In this document: positions 8,417-16,671 of the stretch, piece by piece
Layout of the letters: every line of letters starts with the position of its first letter
How positions within the stretch are numbered: position 1 is the first letter of the stretch
Source of the DNA: Psychrobacter sp. Pi2-1
Lineage (GTDB): Bacteria; Pseudomonadota; Gammaproteobacteria; Pseudomonadales; Moraxellaceae
Assembly (NCBI RefSeq): GCF_904846645.1
Contig: NZ_CAJHBO010000015.1
Location: 17,961-81,960 of the forward strand
Length of the DNA stretch: 64,000 bases
Reading direction: 5' to 3'
Notes under the pieces: model-generated
Seen by the model: only the letters and a program-made list of their open reading frames with translations
The model's database searches: none
What the model was told of the DNA's origin: nothing
Made by a program: the position numbers and the translations under genes

Positions 8417-9502
8417 TTAAAATCGTTCGTCTAGCGACTCTGTAGTATGGTTAAGTGCTGCAAAGCAGATATCTGTGTTGAACCCTCTATACTGCAAAAA
8501 TCGTAGCTGCTTAGCTTTTTCCTTTTGCTCAACTGGTATGTCATTACCGTATTTTTTCGTACGAGCTATCACCGCCAGTTTTAGCCAATCTACACCGTCT
8601 ACTAAGTTGTCTGCATCATCATCTACAAACTCACTAAATTCATCAGACTCAGTATTTGCCATATCGATTAGCTCATCGATGTTACCTGGCATAGCAATCT
8701 TCTTGCGATAGAATTCTTGTTTGATCCGACCACGTCCGCGACCTTTACGGATATTCTCACGTATCAGCATTAGGGTAGTGCGGTAGTCACTTTGATAACC
8801 TTTTTCTTCAAACTCATCGAGCAGTGCATCAATTTTCTCTGGGTCTTGTTCTTTGTCGATCAGCTTTTGCTTTAGCTCAGCCTTACCGTATTCACGGCGT
8901 GATAAATAATAAAATGCGAGCCAACGCAATCGACTTTCTGCTTTGATCGCATCGATTTCTGCTTGTTTTTGTTCAGGGGTTCGTAAGTAGGCTTTGAGCG
9001 CGGCTGGTATGTTATCGTTTTGGCTGTCTGTTTCACTATCATTGATGGCAAAAAGCTCAGATTCATTTTCTGAGTTTTTCTGCGACGGCTCAATGCTATC
9101 ACTAGTACCAGTTGTCAAACCATCACTAACTTCGTCTTTATGAATGTCGAGTTTGACTTCTGCCAGCATCTCTTTGATGGTTTGCGCTTCAGGTGGTTGA
9201 TATATAGGGGTATCACTAGGCTCAGCGATAAAATTAGCCGCTGGATGAAAACGCTTTTTACGTTTTTTAGATTTCTTTTTTGACTTAGGAGAAGAGTCTT
9301 CGAAAAACGCTGTATCAATAGTAGCATCATTCGTGACTGAATCATCTTTACTTGAACGGATAGTCCGTTTACTAGACTTCTCTCTTTTTTTAGACTCTTT
9401 CGTATGAGAGTTCTTGGACAGTTTTTTTGGTTTGCTATCAACAGAACTAGCTGAGTCGGCACCCGACTCAGCTAGGATTTCAGCTAAGGTTTTAATTTTC
9501 AT
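8417..9502 (-). CDS. recX: RecX-family RecA regulator with a long charged N-terminal extension
   Basis: RecX binds RecA filaments and limits their extension. The recognisable RecX part begins near residue 190 with LRWLAFYYLSRREYGKAELK. It continues with FEEKGYQSDYRTTLMLIREN and RGRGRIKQEFYRKKI, and ends with KAKQLRFLQYRGFNTDICFA. RecX is usually about 150-180 residues, whereas this protein has 361. The first 190 are Lys/Ser/Glu/Asp-rich, with runs such as KSKKKSKKRKKR, and an acidic insert (SDEFSEFVDDDADN) splits the domain. It begins 40 bases behind recA on the same strand, so co-expression with recA is likely. The RecX call is strong; the role of the extension is unknown. Confidence 0.88.
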   Translation of the reverse strand: MKIKTLAEILAESGADSASSVDSKPKKLSKNSHTKESKKREKSSKRTIRSSKDDSVTNDATIDTAFFEDSSPKSKKKSKKRKKRFHPAANFIAEPSDTPIYQPPEAQTIKEMLAEVKLDIHKDEVSDGLTTGTSDSIEPSQKNSENESELFAINDSETDSQNDNIPAALKAYLRTPEQKQAEIDAIKAESRLRWLAFYYLSRREYGKAELKQKLIDKEQDPEKIDALLDEFEEKGYQSDYRTTLMLIRENIRKGRGRGRIKQEFYRKKIAMPGNIDELIDMANTESDEFSEFVDDDADNLVDGVDWLKLAVIARTKKYGNDIPVEQKEKAKQLRFLQYRGFNTDICFAALNHTTESLDERF

Positions 9503-9542
9503 AATGAATCATAGTTACTGACAACGGTTAATCGTTAAACCA

Positions 9543-10595
9543 TTATTGTACAGGTTCAGAAGCCTGTTCTGCTTCTTCAGTTTCGTCGGCTTTGCTATTT
9601 TTCTTCGTACCAAGCTTTTCGTCACGAATCTTGTCTTCGATTTCTTGAGCAATGGCAGGGTTTTCTTTTAAGAAAAGCACAGAGTTGGCTTTACCTTGAC
9701 CGATTTTTTCGTCGCCATAGCTATACCAAGAGCCTGCTTTGCCAACGGCTCCAATCTCAACACCCAAATCAATAACTTCGGCTAAGTGGTTAGTACCTTC
9801 ACCATAAGTAATTTCGAATTCAGCTTGGCGGAAAGGTGGTGCCATTTTGTTTTTGATAACTTTGACACGGGTCTGGTTACCGATGATTTCATCACCGTTT
9901 TTGACCGCACCAATACGGCGGATATCCATACGTACAGAGGCGTAGAATTTCAGCGCGTTACCACCAGTCGTAGTCTCAGGGCTACCAAACATAACACCGA
10001 TTTTCATACGAATCTGGTTAATAAACACCACCATACAGTTAGAGCGTTTGGCGTTACCAGTGATTTTACGTAGTGCTTGGCTCATAAGACGTGCTTGAAG
10101 ACCCATGTGTGAGTCACCCATTTCGCCTTCAATTTCGGCACGTGGCGTCAAGGCGGCTACTGAGTCAATCACGATCATGTCGATTGCGCCTGAGCGTACC
10201 AACATATCGGTAATTTCAAGTGCTTGCTCGCCATTGTCAGGCTGAGAAAGCAATAAATCATCAGTGTTTACCCCAAGCTTGCGTGCATAAACAGGGTCAA
10301 GCGCATGCTCAGCATCGATAAAGGCACAGGTACCGCCTTGCTTTTGACATTCTGCAATAGCTTGCAGGGTCATCGTCGTCTTACCTGAGCTTTCTGGACC
10401 GTAAATTTCAACGATACGGCCTTTTGGTAGACCACCAATGCCAAGCGCAATGTCTAATCCTAGAGAGCCTGTAGAGACCACGTCGGCATCAAGAATGGCC
10501 GAGTCATCGCCTAGATGCATGATGGTGTTTTTACCAAATTGCTTTTCGATTTGACCTAATGCCGCTTTGAGGGCTTTGGCTTTATTGTCGTCCAT
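9543..10595 (-). CDS. recA: RecA recombinase
   Basis: ATP-dependent strand-exchange protein of homologous recombination, and co-protease in DNA-damage responses. Walker [10 protein letters not shown] is at about residues 66-74. Walker B ([12 protein letters not shown]), loop L1 ([19 protein letters not shown]) and loop L2 ([20 protein letters not shown]) are all intact. 350 residues is the standard length and the acidic Glu-rich tail is typical. AAGGA lies 7 bases before the ATG. recX follows. The upstream region is unusually long and gene-free. No convincing LexA box was found in it, which fits the idea that Moraxellaceae control recA differently from E. coli. Confidence 0.98.
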   Translation of the reverse strand: MDDNKAKALKAALGQIEKQFGKNTIMHLGDDSAILDADVVSTGSLGLDIALGIGGLPKGRIVEIYGPESSGKTTMTLQAIAECQKQGGTCAFIDAEHALDPVYARKLGVNTDDLLLSQPDNGEQALEITDMLVRSGAIDMIVIDSVAALTPRAEIEGEMGDSHMGLQARLMSQALRKITGNAKRSNCMVVFINQIRMKIGVMFGSPETTTGGNALKFYASVRMDIRRIGAVKNGDEIIGNQTRVKVIKNKMAPPFRQAEFEITYGEGTNHLAEVIDLGVEIGAVGKAGSWYSYGDEKIGQGKANSVLFLKENPAIAQEIEDKIRDEKLGTKKNSKADETEEAEQASEPVQ

Positions 10596-11595
10596 ATTGG
10601 ATTCCTTGTTTTCGGTAGTTAAGTTGATGCTATAAATAAAATATTGGTACGTTTAAAACCTTTGGTAAACGCATACTGACTGTTATGAAGTCGGCAATTA
10701 TTGTTTGAATGCTTTATCGAAAAATAGGTTGTCACGTGACTGGTATAGGTAGTAGTATCGAATGTATCGTTCTACTATACAGTAAAATTAAATAGTGAGA
10801 GGAGTAAAAATAAGTCCGTAACACACTGTTGTTATCGTTGTTTTTAAGTCTGACTTGGCATGCTGATTACTCGACTCAACTTCTTAACACTGTTGATTTG
10901 ATAAGGTAATTATAACAAAAGCAAAGCACGATAATGAGCGTTGAGGGATGCTAAACGACACTATCTGTCGTATGGTATGAGGCTGAAAATCTACGGAAAT
11001 GATGCGATAGGTCGTTGTTGTTTTGAACCTGATAATGACTATACTTGTCAATAGGTTTAGGAGTTGTCCACAACAAATAAAAAGCTTATTTTTGCTGATT
11101 GTGAAACATTATGAATAATTAAATTATTTTAGAAATTATTTAAAATAATTTTTTATGCGTATAAATTCAATGTAAGTTATTGATTTTAAATGTTTTATAA
11201 ATTGTACAAAAAATGAACGATTTTACCTTATCCTTTAAGTTGCTTAGCTATAAAGTTGTCAAGTGGTGACTTATGCACAGGGTTATCCACAGCTTATGGG
11301 GAGAACTCTGTAAAGCCTTATAATACATAAGTTTACGTAGATTATTAGGATCAGGAACGGATGCTATATTTCGTTTCTGATCACTTTAGAGAAGCAATTT
11401 TGTCTACAAACAATGCTATGAGCGCTATGTTTCACAAATTATAAATTTATCTTTTTTTATGCATAATCATACTATAGGTATTAAAAGTCAGGAGTATGAC
11501 TCAGGATATACACCTAAAATGTCAGCAGACATAGTTATGCATAGGATGTCTAGTATTTTTAGAGATATTTTATATAGCCTATAGAAGGCCACAAA
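10596..11595. other. Gene-free region between recA and trmB
   Basis: About one kilobase without a protein-sized frame on either strand. It must hold the recA promoter (minus strand), but no strong -35/-10 pair or LexA-type operator stood out. A half-match to a LexA box at 10767-10782 is too weak to call. The notable content is the DnaA-box-like cluster and AT-rich tract at 11064-11291, listed separately. There is also a palindrome TTATGCATAA (11457-11466), and TTATGCATA recurs at 11535-11543. A small hairpin ACGACA/TGTCGT lies at 10955-10971. Confidence 0.6.
11064..11291 (+). promoter_or_regulatory. DnaA-box cluster flanking an AT-rich tract
   Basis: TTATGCACA (11271-11279) and TTATCCACA (11283-11291) both match the strict DnaA box TTATNCACA, in the same orientation with three G bases between them. 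TTGTCCACA (11064-11072) is the common one-mismatch form. Between them, 11101-11220 is extremely A+T-rich, like a DNA-unwinding element. Boxes plus AT-rich DNA are the parts of a replication origin, but dnaA, dnaN, rpmH and gidA are not here. A DnaA-titration or DnaA-regulated site is therefore at least as likely. The boxes are seen directly; function is inferred. Confidence 0.5.
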
Positions 11596-11622
11596 AAAGC
11601 GGCTACATCAGATAGCCGCTTT
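11588..11622 (-). terminator. Terminator of trmB
   Basis: Perfect stem AAAGCGGCTA/TAGCCGCTTT (11596-11605 with 11613-11622). Read on the minus strand it runs into TTTTTTGTGG, about 30 bases past the trmB stop. Confidence 0.88.
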
Positions 11623-11653
11623 GTCAAAACACTTAACAGTAAAGCTGTATTAA

Positions 11654-12499
11654 TCAGTCCTTGATATAGATCAAATCCCAAACACCATGCCCACGATCGA
11701 GGCCACGACGCTCAAACTTAGTCATTGGACGAAAGTCAGGACGTTCAGTGAAGTTACCTGTACCTGCTTTGTTAGTCAGTCCAGCGAAACCATCCAATAC
11801 TTCAACCATCCAAAATGCATAGTGCTCCCAGTCAGTTGCTGTATGGAACCAACCGCCTTGTTTTAAGCTGCGCGTAACGATGGTCATACGTTCAGGACTG
11901 ACAAAACGACGCTTATAGTGGCGCTTCTTTTGCCATGGGTCAGGGAAGTATAGCTGAATACGGTCGATATGATTTTCTGGTAGCTGCTTGAGCAATTGAA
12001 TGGCATCACCATTGATGATTTTTACGTTGCTCAAATCTTGGGTGCCAGCCATATAAGCACATTTACCAATACCAGGCTCATGCACTTCTACACCGACAAA
12101 GTTACGAGTAGGGTCAGCGGCCGCCATTTCAATAAACGAATCACCCAAGCCAAAACCAATCTCTACCGTAAGCGGTGCATCTGCGCCATTAGGGCTATCA
12201 GCGAATAACGTACGTAGGTTGTCAATACCGGTAAGATCGCCATCACCAAAACTGTTATTGACCAAGTACTCAGAAAACTCTGGAGCAGTTAGTGCAAGCT
12301 CAGCGTTTTTATTCATGTGCGTACGGCGCTTCATAAACGTATTGACGATGCGTATGTGCTTGTCAGAGGTCGGTTCTATCTCTTGGCTAGTGCTGTTATT
12401 GATATCGTTATTGATAGGCTCGCTGGTGCTATTAAGGGTTTGCTCATCAGTAGTATCGGTACTATTGACGTTGTCATTGATATCAGAATGTTGACTCAT
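11654..12499 (-). CDS. trmB: TrmB, tRNA (guanine-N7-)-methyltransferase
   Basis: It methylates G46 in the variable loop of tRNAs using SAM. The Rossmann motif VEIGFGLGD is at 112-120, followed by [14 protein letters not shown], and the substrate-binding stretch [20 protein letters not shown] is intact. The C-terminal [10 protein letters not shown] motif is also present. 281 residues is longer than the usual 210-240: the first 45 or so residues are a Asn/Asp/Thr/Ser-rich extension before [15 protein letters not shown]. No clear ribosome-binding site lies before the first ATG, so a later start cannot be excluded, although the extension style recurs in other genes of this window. Confidence 0.95.
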   Translation of the reverse strand: MSQHSDINDNVNSTDTTDEQTLNSTSEPINNDINNSTSQEIEPTSDKHIRIVNTFMKRRTHMNKNAELALTAPEFSEYLVNNSFGDGDLTGIDNLRTLFADSPNGADAPLTVEIGFGLGDSFIEMAAADPTRNFVGVEVHEPGIGKCAYMAGTQDLSNVKIINGDAIQLLKQLPENHIDRIQLYFPDPWQKKRHYKRRFVSPERMTIVTRSLKQGGWFHTATDWEHYAFWMVEVLDGFAGLTNKAGTGNFTERPDFRPMTKFERRGLDRGHGVWDLIYIKD

Positions 12500-12700
12500 A
12501 GGATTCGTAAGGCTTAATTAGGTGGGTGATGTTTGCTTATTATAAGTGAAATCGATACAACTGTGAACGGACAATCCTATTTTCGCGTATTTGCTGATCG
12601 GTGCTATGGTTTCTCTATGTTACACACGGGTTTTGGCGTTATCATATAATGGTATCTTTCAAATACTTTTTCTAAGAATCAGTAAGTAGAGCTTGTTGCC

Positions 12701-13630
12701 ATGTTATTTATCGAGACCGATTCACCGCCACCATTTTATCAAGAGTCGTTAACACCTGCTAAACGTAAGCAGTTAGACAAGTGGTTCATCGGTAACCGTA
12801 GCCAGCGTTATTACCTTAAACGTTTTGAGCAGTTTGATCAGCAAGGTTATCTGTCGCCAAAATGGCATTGGGCTGCGTTTTTTATCACTTTTCCTTGGTT
12901 GCTATATCGCAAGCGCTATATGGATGCGATTGTCTATAGTGTCGCAGGGTGGTCTTTTATTCAGCTTAATGTCGCGTTGGTGCTAGTCGCCTTTGAATTT
13001 ATAGCGATGTCCTATGTACCAGATGCTTATCAGATGGCAATACGTATCGGTATTGCTGCTGTTATTTGGCTGTTTTGGTCGTTTATGGTGGCACGTTGGA
13101 CGGATGCGTATTACTACCGAATGGCAAGGCGTGAGATCGCTGATGCGATAAATGACTATCCGCAAGATGAGGCAGCACAGAAAGCGCATCTGCAAAGAGA
13201 GGGCCGTGTTAGCTTATTTGGATTAGCATTAGGGTTTGGTTTTTTTGCGTTTTCGCTATTGGTGATTAAGGTGCAGTTTTTACCGATTATTGCCAAGCCA
13301 AAAGCAAATGAAGTATTGTTTGACGCTTATGATATTGCAAAGAATGCTCAAAACCGAGTGGCGTTGATTTATCAGCAGACAGGGCAGTGCCCAGTAAATC
13401 TGCCCCTGAGTACCGAGCAGCAGCAGATACGCATGCATGTCGATACTCAGGCCGCTGGCGTGCTAGAAACTGACTGTGCGGTAGTGGCAACGATTCAGAA
13501 CGTGACGTTTCCGTTACGCTATTTAAACGAGCAGATGCTGGTCTTTTATCATATACCAGACAGTGATAATTGGGATTGCACCAGCTCACTGAATAAAAAA
13601 CAAGCCCCTAAAAGCTGCATAGCTGATTAG
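12701..13630 (+). CDS. DUF2628-type membrane protein fused to a pilin-like C-terminal domain
   Basis: 309 residues. The N-terminal third has the DUF2628 pattern: WHWAAFFITFPWLLYRKRYM, then helices near 81-100 and 110-130 and a basic cytoplasmic loop. A third hydrophobic segment lies at about 170-190 (VSLFGLALGFGFFAFSLLVI). The remainder resembles the globular head of a type IV pilin: NEVLFDAYDIAKNAQNRVAL, YQQTGQCPVN, and a C-terminal Cys pair, C293 (NWDCTSS) and C306 (APKSC), that looks like the pilin disulfide loop. No prepilin peptidase site is present; the third helix takes the place of the pilin N-helix. Its role is unknown. The stop codon lies inside the terminator of the convergent Kef gene. 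Confidence 0.7.
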   Translation: MLFIETDSPPPFYQESLTPAKRKQLDKWFIGNRSQRYYLKRFEQFDQQGYLSPKWHWAAFFITFPWLLYRKRYMDAIVYSVAGWSFIQLNVALVLVAFEFIAMSYVPDAYQMAIRIGIAAVIWLFWSFMVARWTDAYYYRMARREIADAINDYPQDEAAQKAHLQREGRVSLFGLALGFGFFAFSLLVIKVQFLPIIAKPKANEVLFDAYDIAKNAQNRVALIYQQTGQCPVNLPLSTEQQQIRMHVDTQAAGVLETDCAVVATIQNVTFPLRYLNEQMLVFYHIPDSDNWDCTSSLNKKQAPKSCIAD

Positions 13631-13635
13631 GGGCT
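13592..13635 (-). terminator. Kef-gene terminator overlapping the end of the convergent gene
   Basis: Stem AGCCCCTAA/TTAGGGGCT (13603-13611 with 13627-13635). Read on the minus strand it is followed by TGTTTTTTATTC. It covers the last codons and the stop of the DUF2628-pilin gene on the other strand. Confidence 0.82.
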
Positions 13636-13688
13636 GTGTTTCACGAGTGTTTGTAGATGTTGCTAGTGCTGAGAGCTGATTCTTAGAG

Positions 13689-15575
13689 CTAATGCTTAGA
13701 GTCCGTCGCAGTATCATCCTTTTCCTCAACTGGTGTTGCTTGGCTTTTTAACGCCTCATAAAAGTCGGTCAAATCCATTTTACGTGCTTTACCAATATCT
13801 TCGTCAAACAAGCTTTCAAGCTCAGCCATTGATGATTGCGCGGATTCAATCATGCTAGCTTCATCATCGTAGATAGCTTGTTGGCGTTCGATCAAGTCAT
13901 CATCATAATCACGGAACGTTTTTACTGTTTCTCGCGCTTTTTCTGGTGAGATACCTAATAACTGTAGTGATTCGCGTGACATGTCCAAAGACGACAAATA
14001 AGTCTCACGCCAAATGTGCCGCACGCCAACTTCACGCAAGCGATAATAATGCTGACGATCACGTGCTCTTGCCAATACAATCAGTTCAGGATAGTTTTTG
14101 CGCAAGTATTGAGCGGTAGTGATAGAGCGTTCTAAGTCATCGATGGCAAGAATAAATACCCGCGCTTTCTGAATGCCTGCCGCTCGTAAAATCTCAGGAT
14201 TTTTCGGATCGCCATAATAAACTTGGTTACCGAATTTTCTTACAAAATCTACTCGGTTTGCAGAGCGTTCAATGGCGGTAAATTCGATATTATGCATGCG
14301 CAGTACACGGCCAATAATCTGACCGACACGGCCGAAGCCTGCAATAATGACCTGATGTTCATGATCGGGAATGGTATCGTATTCGCGGCTCGGCTTGCTC
14401 TTGGCAAATAGCGGCTCACCCACTTTTTCTAATAACAAGAATGCCAGAGGTGTTAGCGCCATCGAGATGGTAACGACTAGGTTAAGAGTATTGGCAAGTT
14501 CGGGACGCAAGACATTTTGGGCAGTAGCGACACTAAATAGGACAAAGGCAAACTCACCACCTTGGGCTAGGGTCACACCCAATCGGATACTGGTCGGCCA
14601 GCGATTGCCCGATACTTTTGCAATACCTGCAATCACTGCAAACTTGATAAACATCAAGGCGAGGGCGCAGCCAATAATGAAGATGGGTTCTGCCAAAATG
14701 AGTTTGACGTCGGTAAGCATACCGACTGACATAAAGAACAGACCTAATAGCAACCCTTTAAAAGGTTCGATACTGGCTTCTAACTCATGGCGATACTCAG
14801 AATCAGCGAGCAACACACCTGTCAAAAATGCACCTAATGCCATTGATAGACCAATTTGGCCCATCAAAATAGACACGCCCATCACGATAAATAGCGCAAC
14901 CGCTGTCAGTAGTTCTGACGCACCACTGGAAGCCACAAATTTAAAGAAGGGTCGAACCACATAACGGCTGGCAAAAATCAGACCGGCAAAGACAGCAAAT
15001 ACCTTACCAAAATAAATCAAATCGTAGCTTTGCTCACGTACCCCTGATAAAAATGGAATGACTGCTAACAATGGAATGACCGCAATATCTTGGAACAATA
15101 AGATAGTGAAGGCTTCTCGACCATGCGTGCTCGAAAGCTGCTGTTTTTCAGTCAGTATCTGTAGTACAAACGCGGTAGAAGATAGGGCTAAACCAAAACC
15201 AACAATAAAGGCAGTATCTAGTTGTAAGGAGAAAAACTGATGTAATAGCCACATCAGTAGCGTACCAGTCAAACCGACCTGCAAACCGCCCAATACAAAT
15301 ATAGAGCGGCGCAATGCCCAGAGCCGCGAAGGCTGGAGCTCAAGCCCGATAATAAACAGCAGCATGACCACGCCAAACTCTGAAAAGTGCAATAGACTTT
15401 CAGCATCGCCTGCCACATCCAAGCCACTTGGGCCCAATATGAGTCCAGTGATGAGGTAGCCTAAAACCGTTGCAATGCCGAAGCGTTTACCGAGAGGGAC
15501 AAAGAGCAATGCTGCTCCCAAAAAAATAGTGGCTTGCAACATGAGATTTGGTGAGCCGGCGGCGGCAGCAAACAT
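13689..15575 (-). CDS. Kef-type monovalent cation:proton antiporter (CPA2) with RCK domain
   Basis: About 12 hydrophobic segments fill residues 1-390 (start: MFAAAAGSPNLMLQATIFLG; then VLGYLITGLILGPSGLDV, the conserved CPA2 motif). They are followed by a regulatory RCK/TrkA-N domain at about 410-530 with the nucleotide-binding IIAGFGRVGQIIGRVL motif and YYGDPKNPEILRAAGI. Family members (KefB, KefC, YbaL) exchange K+ or Na+ for H+ in the inner membrane. The length of 628 residues is typical. AAGGAG lies 6 bases before the ATG. No kefF/kefG-type ancillary oxidoreductase gene is adjacent, so glutathione gating cannot be claimed. The acidic C-terminal tail is family-variable. Confidence 0.92.
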   Translation of the reverse strand: MFAAAAGSPNLMLQATIFLGAALLFVPLGKRFGIATVLGYLITGLILGPSGLDVAGDAESLLHFSEFGVVMLLFIIGLELQPSRLWALRRSIFVLGGLQVGLTGTLLMWLLHQFFSLQLDTAFIVGFGLALSSTAFVLQILTEKQQLSSTHGREAFTILLFQDIAVIPLLAVIPFLSGVREQSYDLIYFGKVFAVFAGLIFASRYVVRPFFKFVASSGASELLTAVALFIVMGVSILMGQIGLSMALGAFLTGVLLADSEYRHELEASIEPFKGLLLGLFFMSVGMLTDVKLILAEPIFIIGCALALMFIKFAVIAGIAKVSGNRWPTSIRLGVTLAQGGEFAFVLFSVATAQNVLRPELANTLNLVVTISMALTPLAFLLLEKVGEPLFAKSKPSREYDTIPDHEHQVIIAGFGRVGQIIGRVLRMHNIEFTAIERSANRVDFVRKFGNQVYYGDPKNPEILRAAGIQKARVFILAIDDLERSITTAQYLRKNYPELIVLARARDRQHYYRLREVGVRHIWRETYLSSLDMSRESLQLLGISPEKARETVKTFRDYDDDLIERQQAIYDDEASMIESAQSSMAELESLFDEDIGKARKMDLTDFYEALKSQATPVEEKDDTATDSKH

Positions 15576-15666
15576 CTGGGCTCCTTAAAAATTTGAATAA
15601 AATATACGATATAAAATGAACGTGACTAAAATCAGTATGGCTAAAACGATAACGCGCTAGTATCTA

Positions 15667-16371
15667 TTATTTTTTGCGATAAATTTTCCACACACCATTG
15701 TCTGCAAGCGGATTATTATAAGCATCGTTGCGGCGTTTACGCGGTGTCTGGCGACTATCTACAATCTTAAAGTCAGGCAGGGCATGTACAATAAGACCCG
15801 TACGATAAAAGCGTACTCGCTCAGGCTCTAGCATTTCGCCCTTATTATCGCGACAAAAAACATAGGCACGCAGATCGATAAATTCACGATGCGCTACCAG
15901 TCGCGCTTCCTCGTCGTTATCTAGCACCGCTGTCATGCGCTCAATTTCATCATCCGTATATTGACCACATTTATCAGTCAGGGCGCCTACTGATCCAAAG
16001 CTTTTAGATTCTTTGGCGCGTGTCTTAGTTAAATGTAGACGCTGAACGTGATAGATGAATTGCGGTATCTCAAGGCTGGCAGGGAGCGGTAGATAGTCAG
16101 GTGGCATATTGGCCGCTGGATAAAAATCCTTTGCACGCTCAAGCAGATTTTGCCAACGTTGCTGATAGGTTTGGACTTCCGCTAAATTGCCTTCATAAAT
16201 AGGCATATCACGGATTTGTCGCAAAATATCAGGTGGAAACTGTTCATTACGAAAGTTTGCAATGTCTTCTTGCAGCGTTGATAACAAAACTTTGGCGTGT
16301 TTTTTGCCATCTTTTGATGCAGGATCATCGATATAGTCTGGGGCGACAAAGGGTGCTGAGCGTCTAGACAT
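15667..16371 (-). CDS. Conserved-looking hypothetical cytoplasmic protein
   Basis: 234 residues, not recognised. It opens with MSRRSAPFVAPDYIDDPASK, is mixed charged and helical, has no signal peptide or membrane helix, and ends with a basic KIYRKK. Motif-like parts are NMPPDYLPLPASLEIPQFIY and the RAYVFCRDNKGEMLEPER strand pair. It lies about 90 bases upstream of the Kef antiporter on the same strand and could share its transcript, although the antiporter has its own strong ribosome site. The codon use looks like that of its neighbours, so it is probably a genuine resident gene. No function is offered. Confidence 0.7.
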   Translation of the reverse strand: MSRRSAPFVAPDYIDDPASKDGKKHAKVLLSTLQEDIANFRNEQFPPDILRQIRDMPIYEGNLAEVQTYQQRWQNLLERAKDFYPAANMPPDYLPLPASLEIPQFIYHVQRLHLTKTRAKESKSFGSVGALTDKCGQYTDDEIERMTAVLDNDEEARLVAHREFIDLRAYVFCRDNKGEMLEPERVRFYRTGLIVHALPDFKIVDSRQTPRKRRNDAYNNPLADNGVWKIYRKK

Positions 16372-16671
16372 AGTGTTGTATCATCAATAGATAGAGTGAA
16401 AATACCAAAAAGTATGATTATAAAAATTAACTGGGGTGCTAAACAAAACTTTATAATAGTTATTATAACCACATAAGCCGATTTGAACTTAAGTTTTTTG
16501 AATTGAATAAAGCAAAAGTTTGTCGCAAATCACGACTGCTTTGATGTGATCTAATTCTAATTCTATGTAACTTTTAGTATGAGCCAGTATCAAATGCCTA
16601 TACTTGTATTTGCTAAGTTATAATTCGACTTGCTGACCTCTTTATTCAATCATTGAGCTGAAAATGTATCG
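16372..16671. other. Intergenic region without recognised elements
   Basis: 300 bases of AT-rich DNA between the unknown gene and the CDF exporter. I see no coding frame, strong hairpin with T tract or clear operator. It presumably holds the promoter of the minus-strand gene ending at 15667. Confidence 0.5.

Noticed and set aside
10767..10782. Possible LexA/SOS box upstream of recA
   Set aside because: Only one half of CTGT-N8-ACAG fits on the minus strand (CTGT...ACGA) and it lies about 170 bases from the start codon.
10974..11051. 25-codon frame beginning ATGAGGCTG
   Set aside because: No Shine-Dalgarno sequence, Cys-rich random-looking peptide, no terminator nearby.
11064..11291. Calling this region the chromosomal origin oriC
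   Set aside because: DnaA boxes and AT-rich DNA are present, but origin-associated genes are absent and gene orientation shows no switch here. Reported only as a DnaA-box cluster.
14371..14964. 197-codon plus-strand frame opposite the Kef antiporter
   Set aside because: A shadow of the antiporter gene; the composition is a reflection of its codons and no motif is seen.
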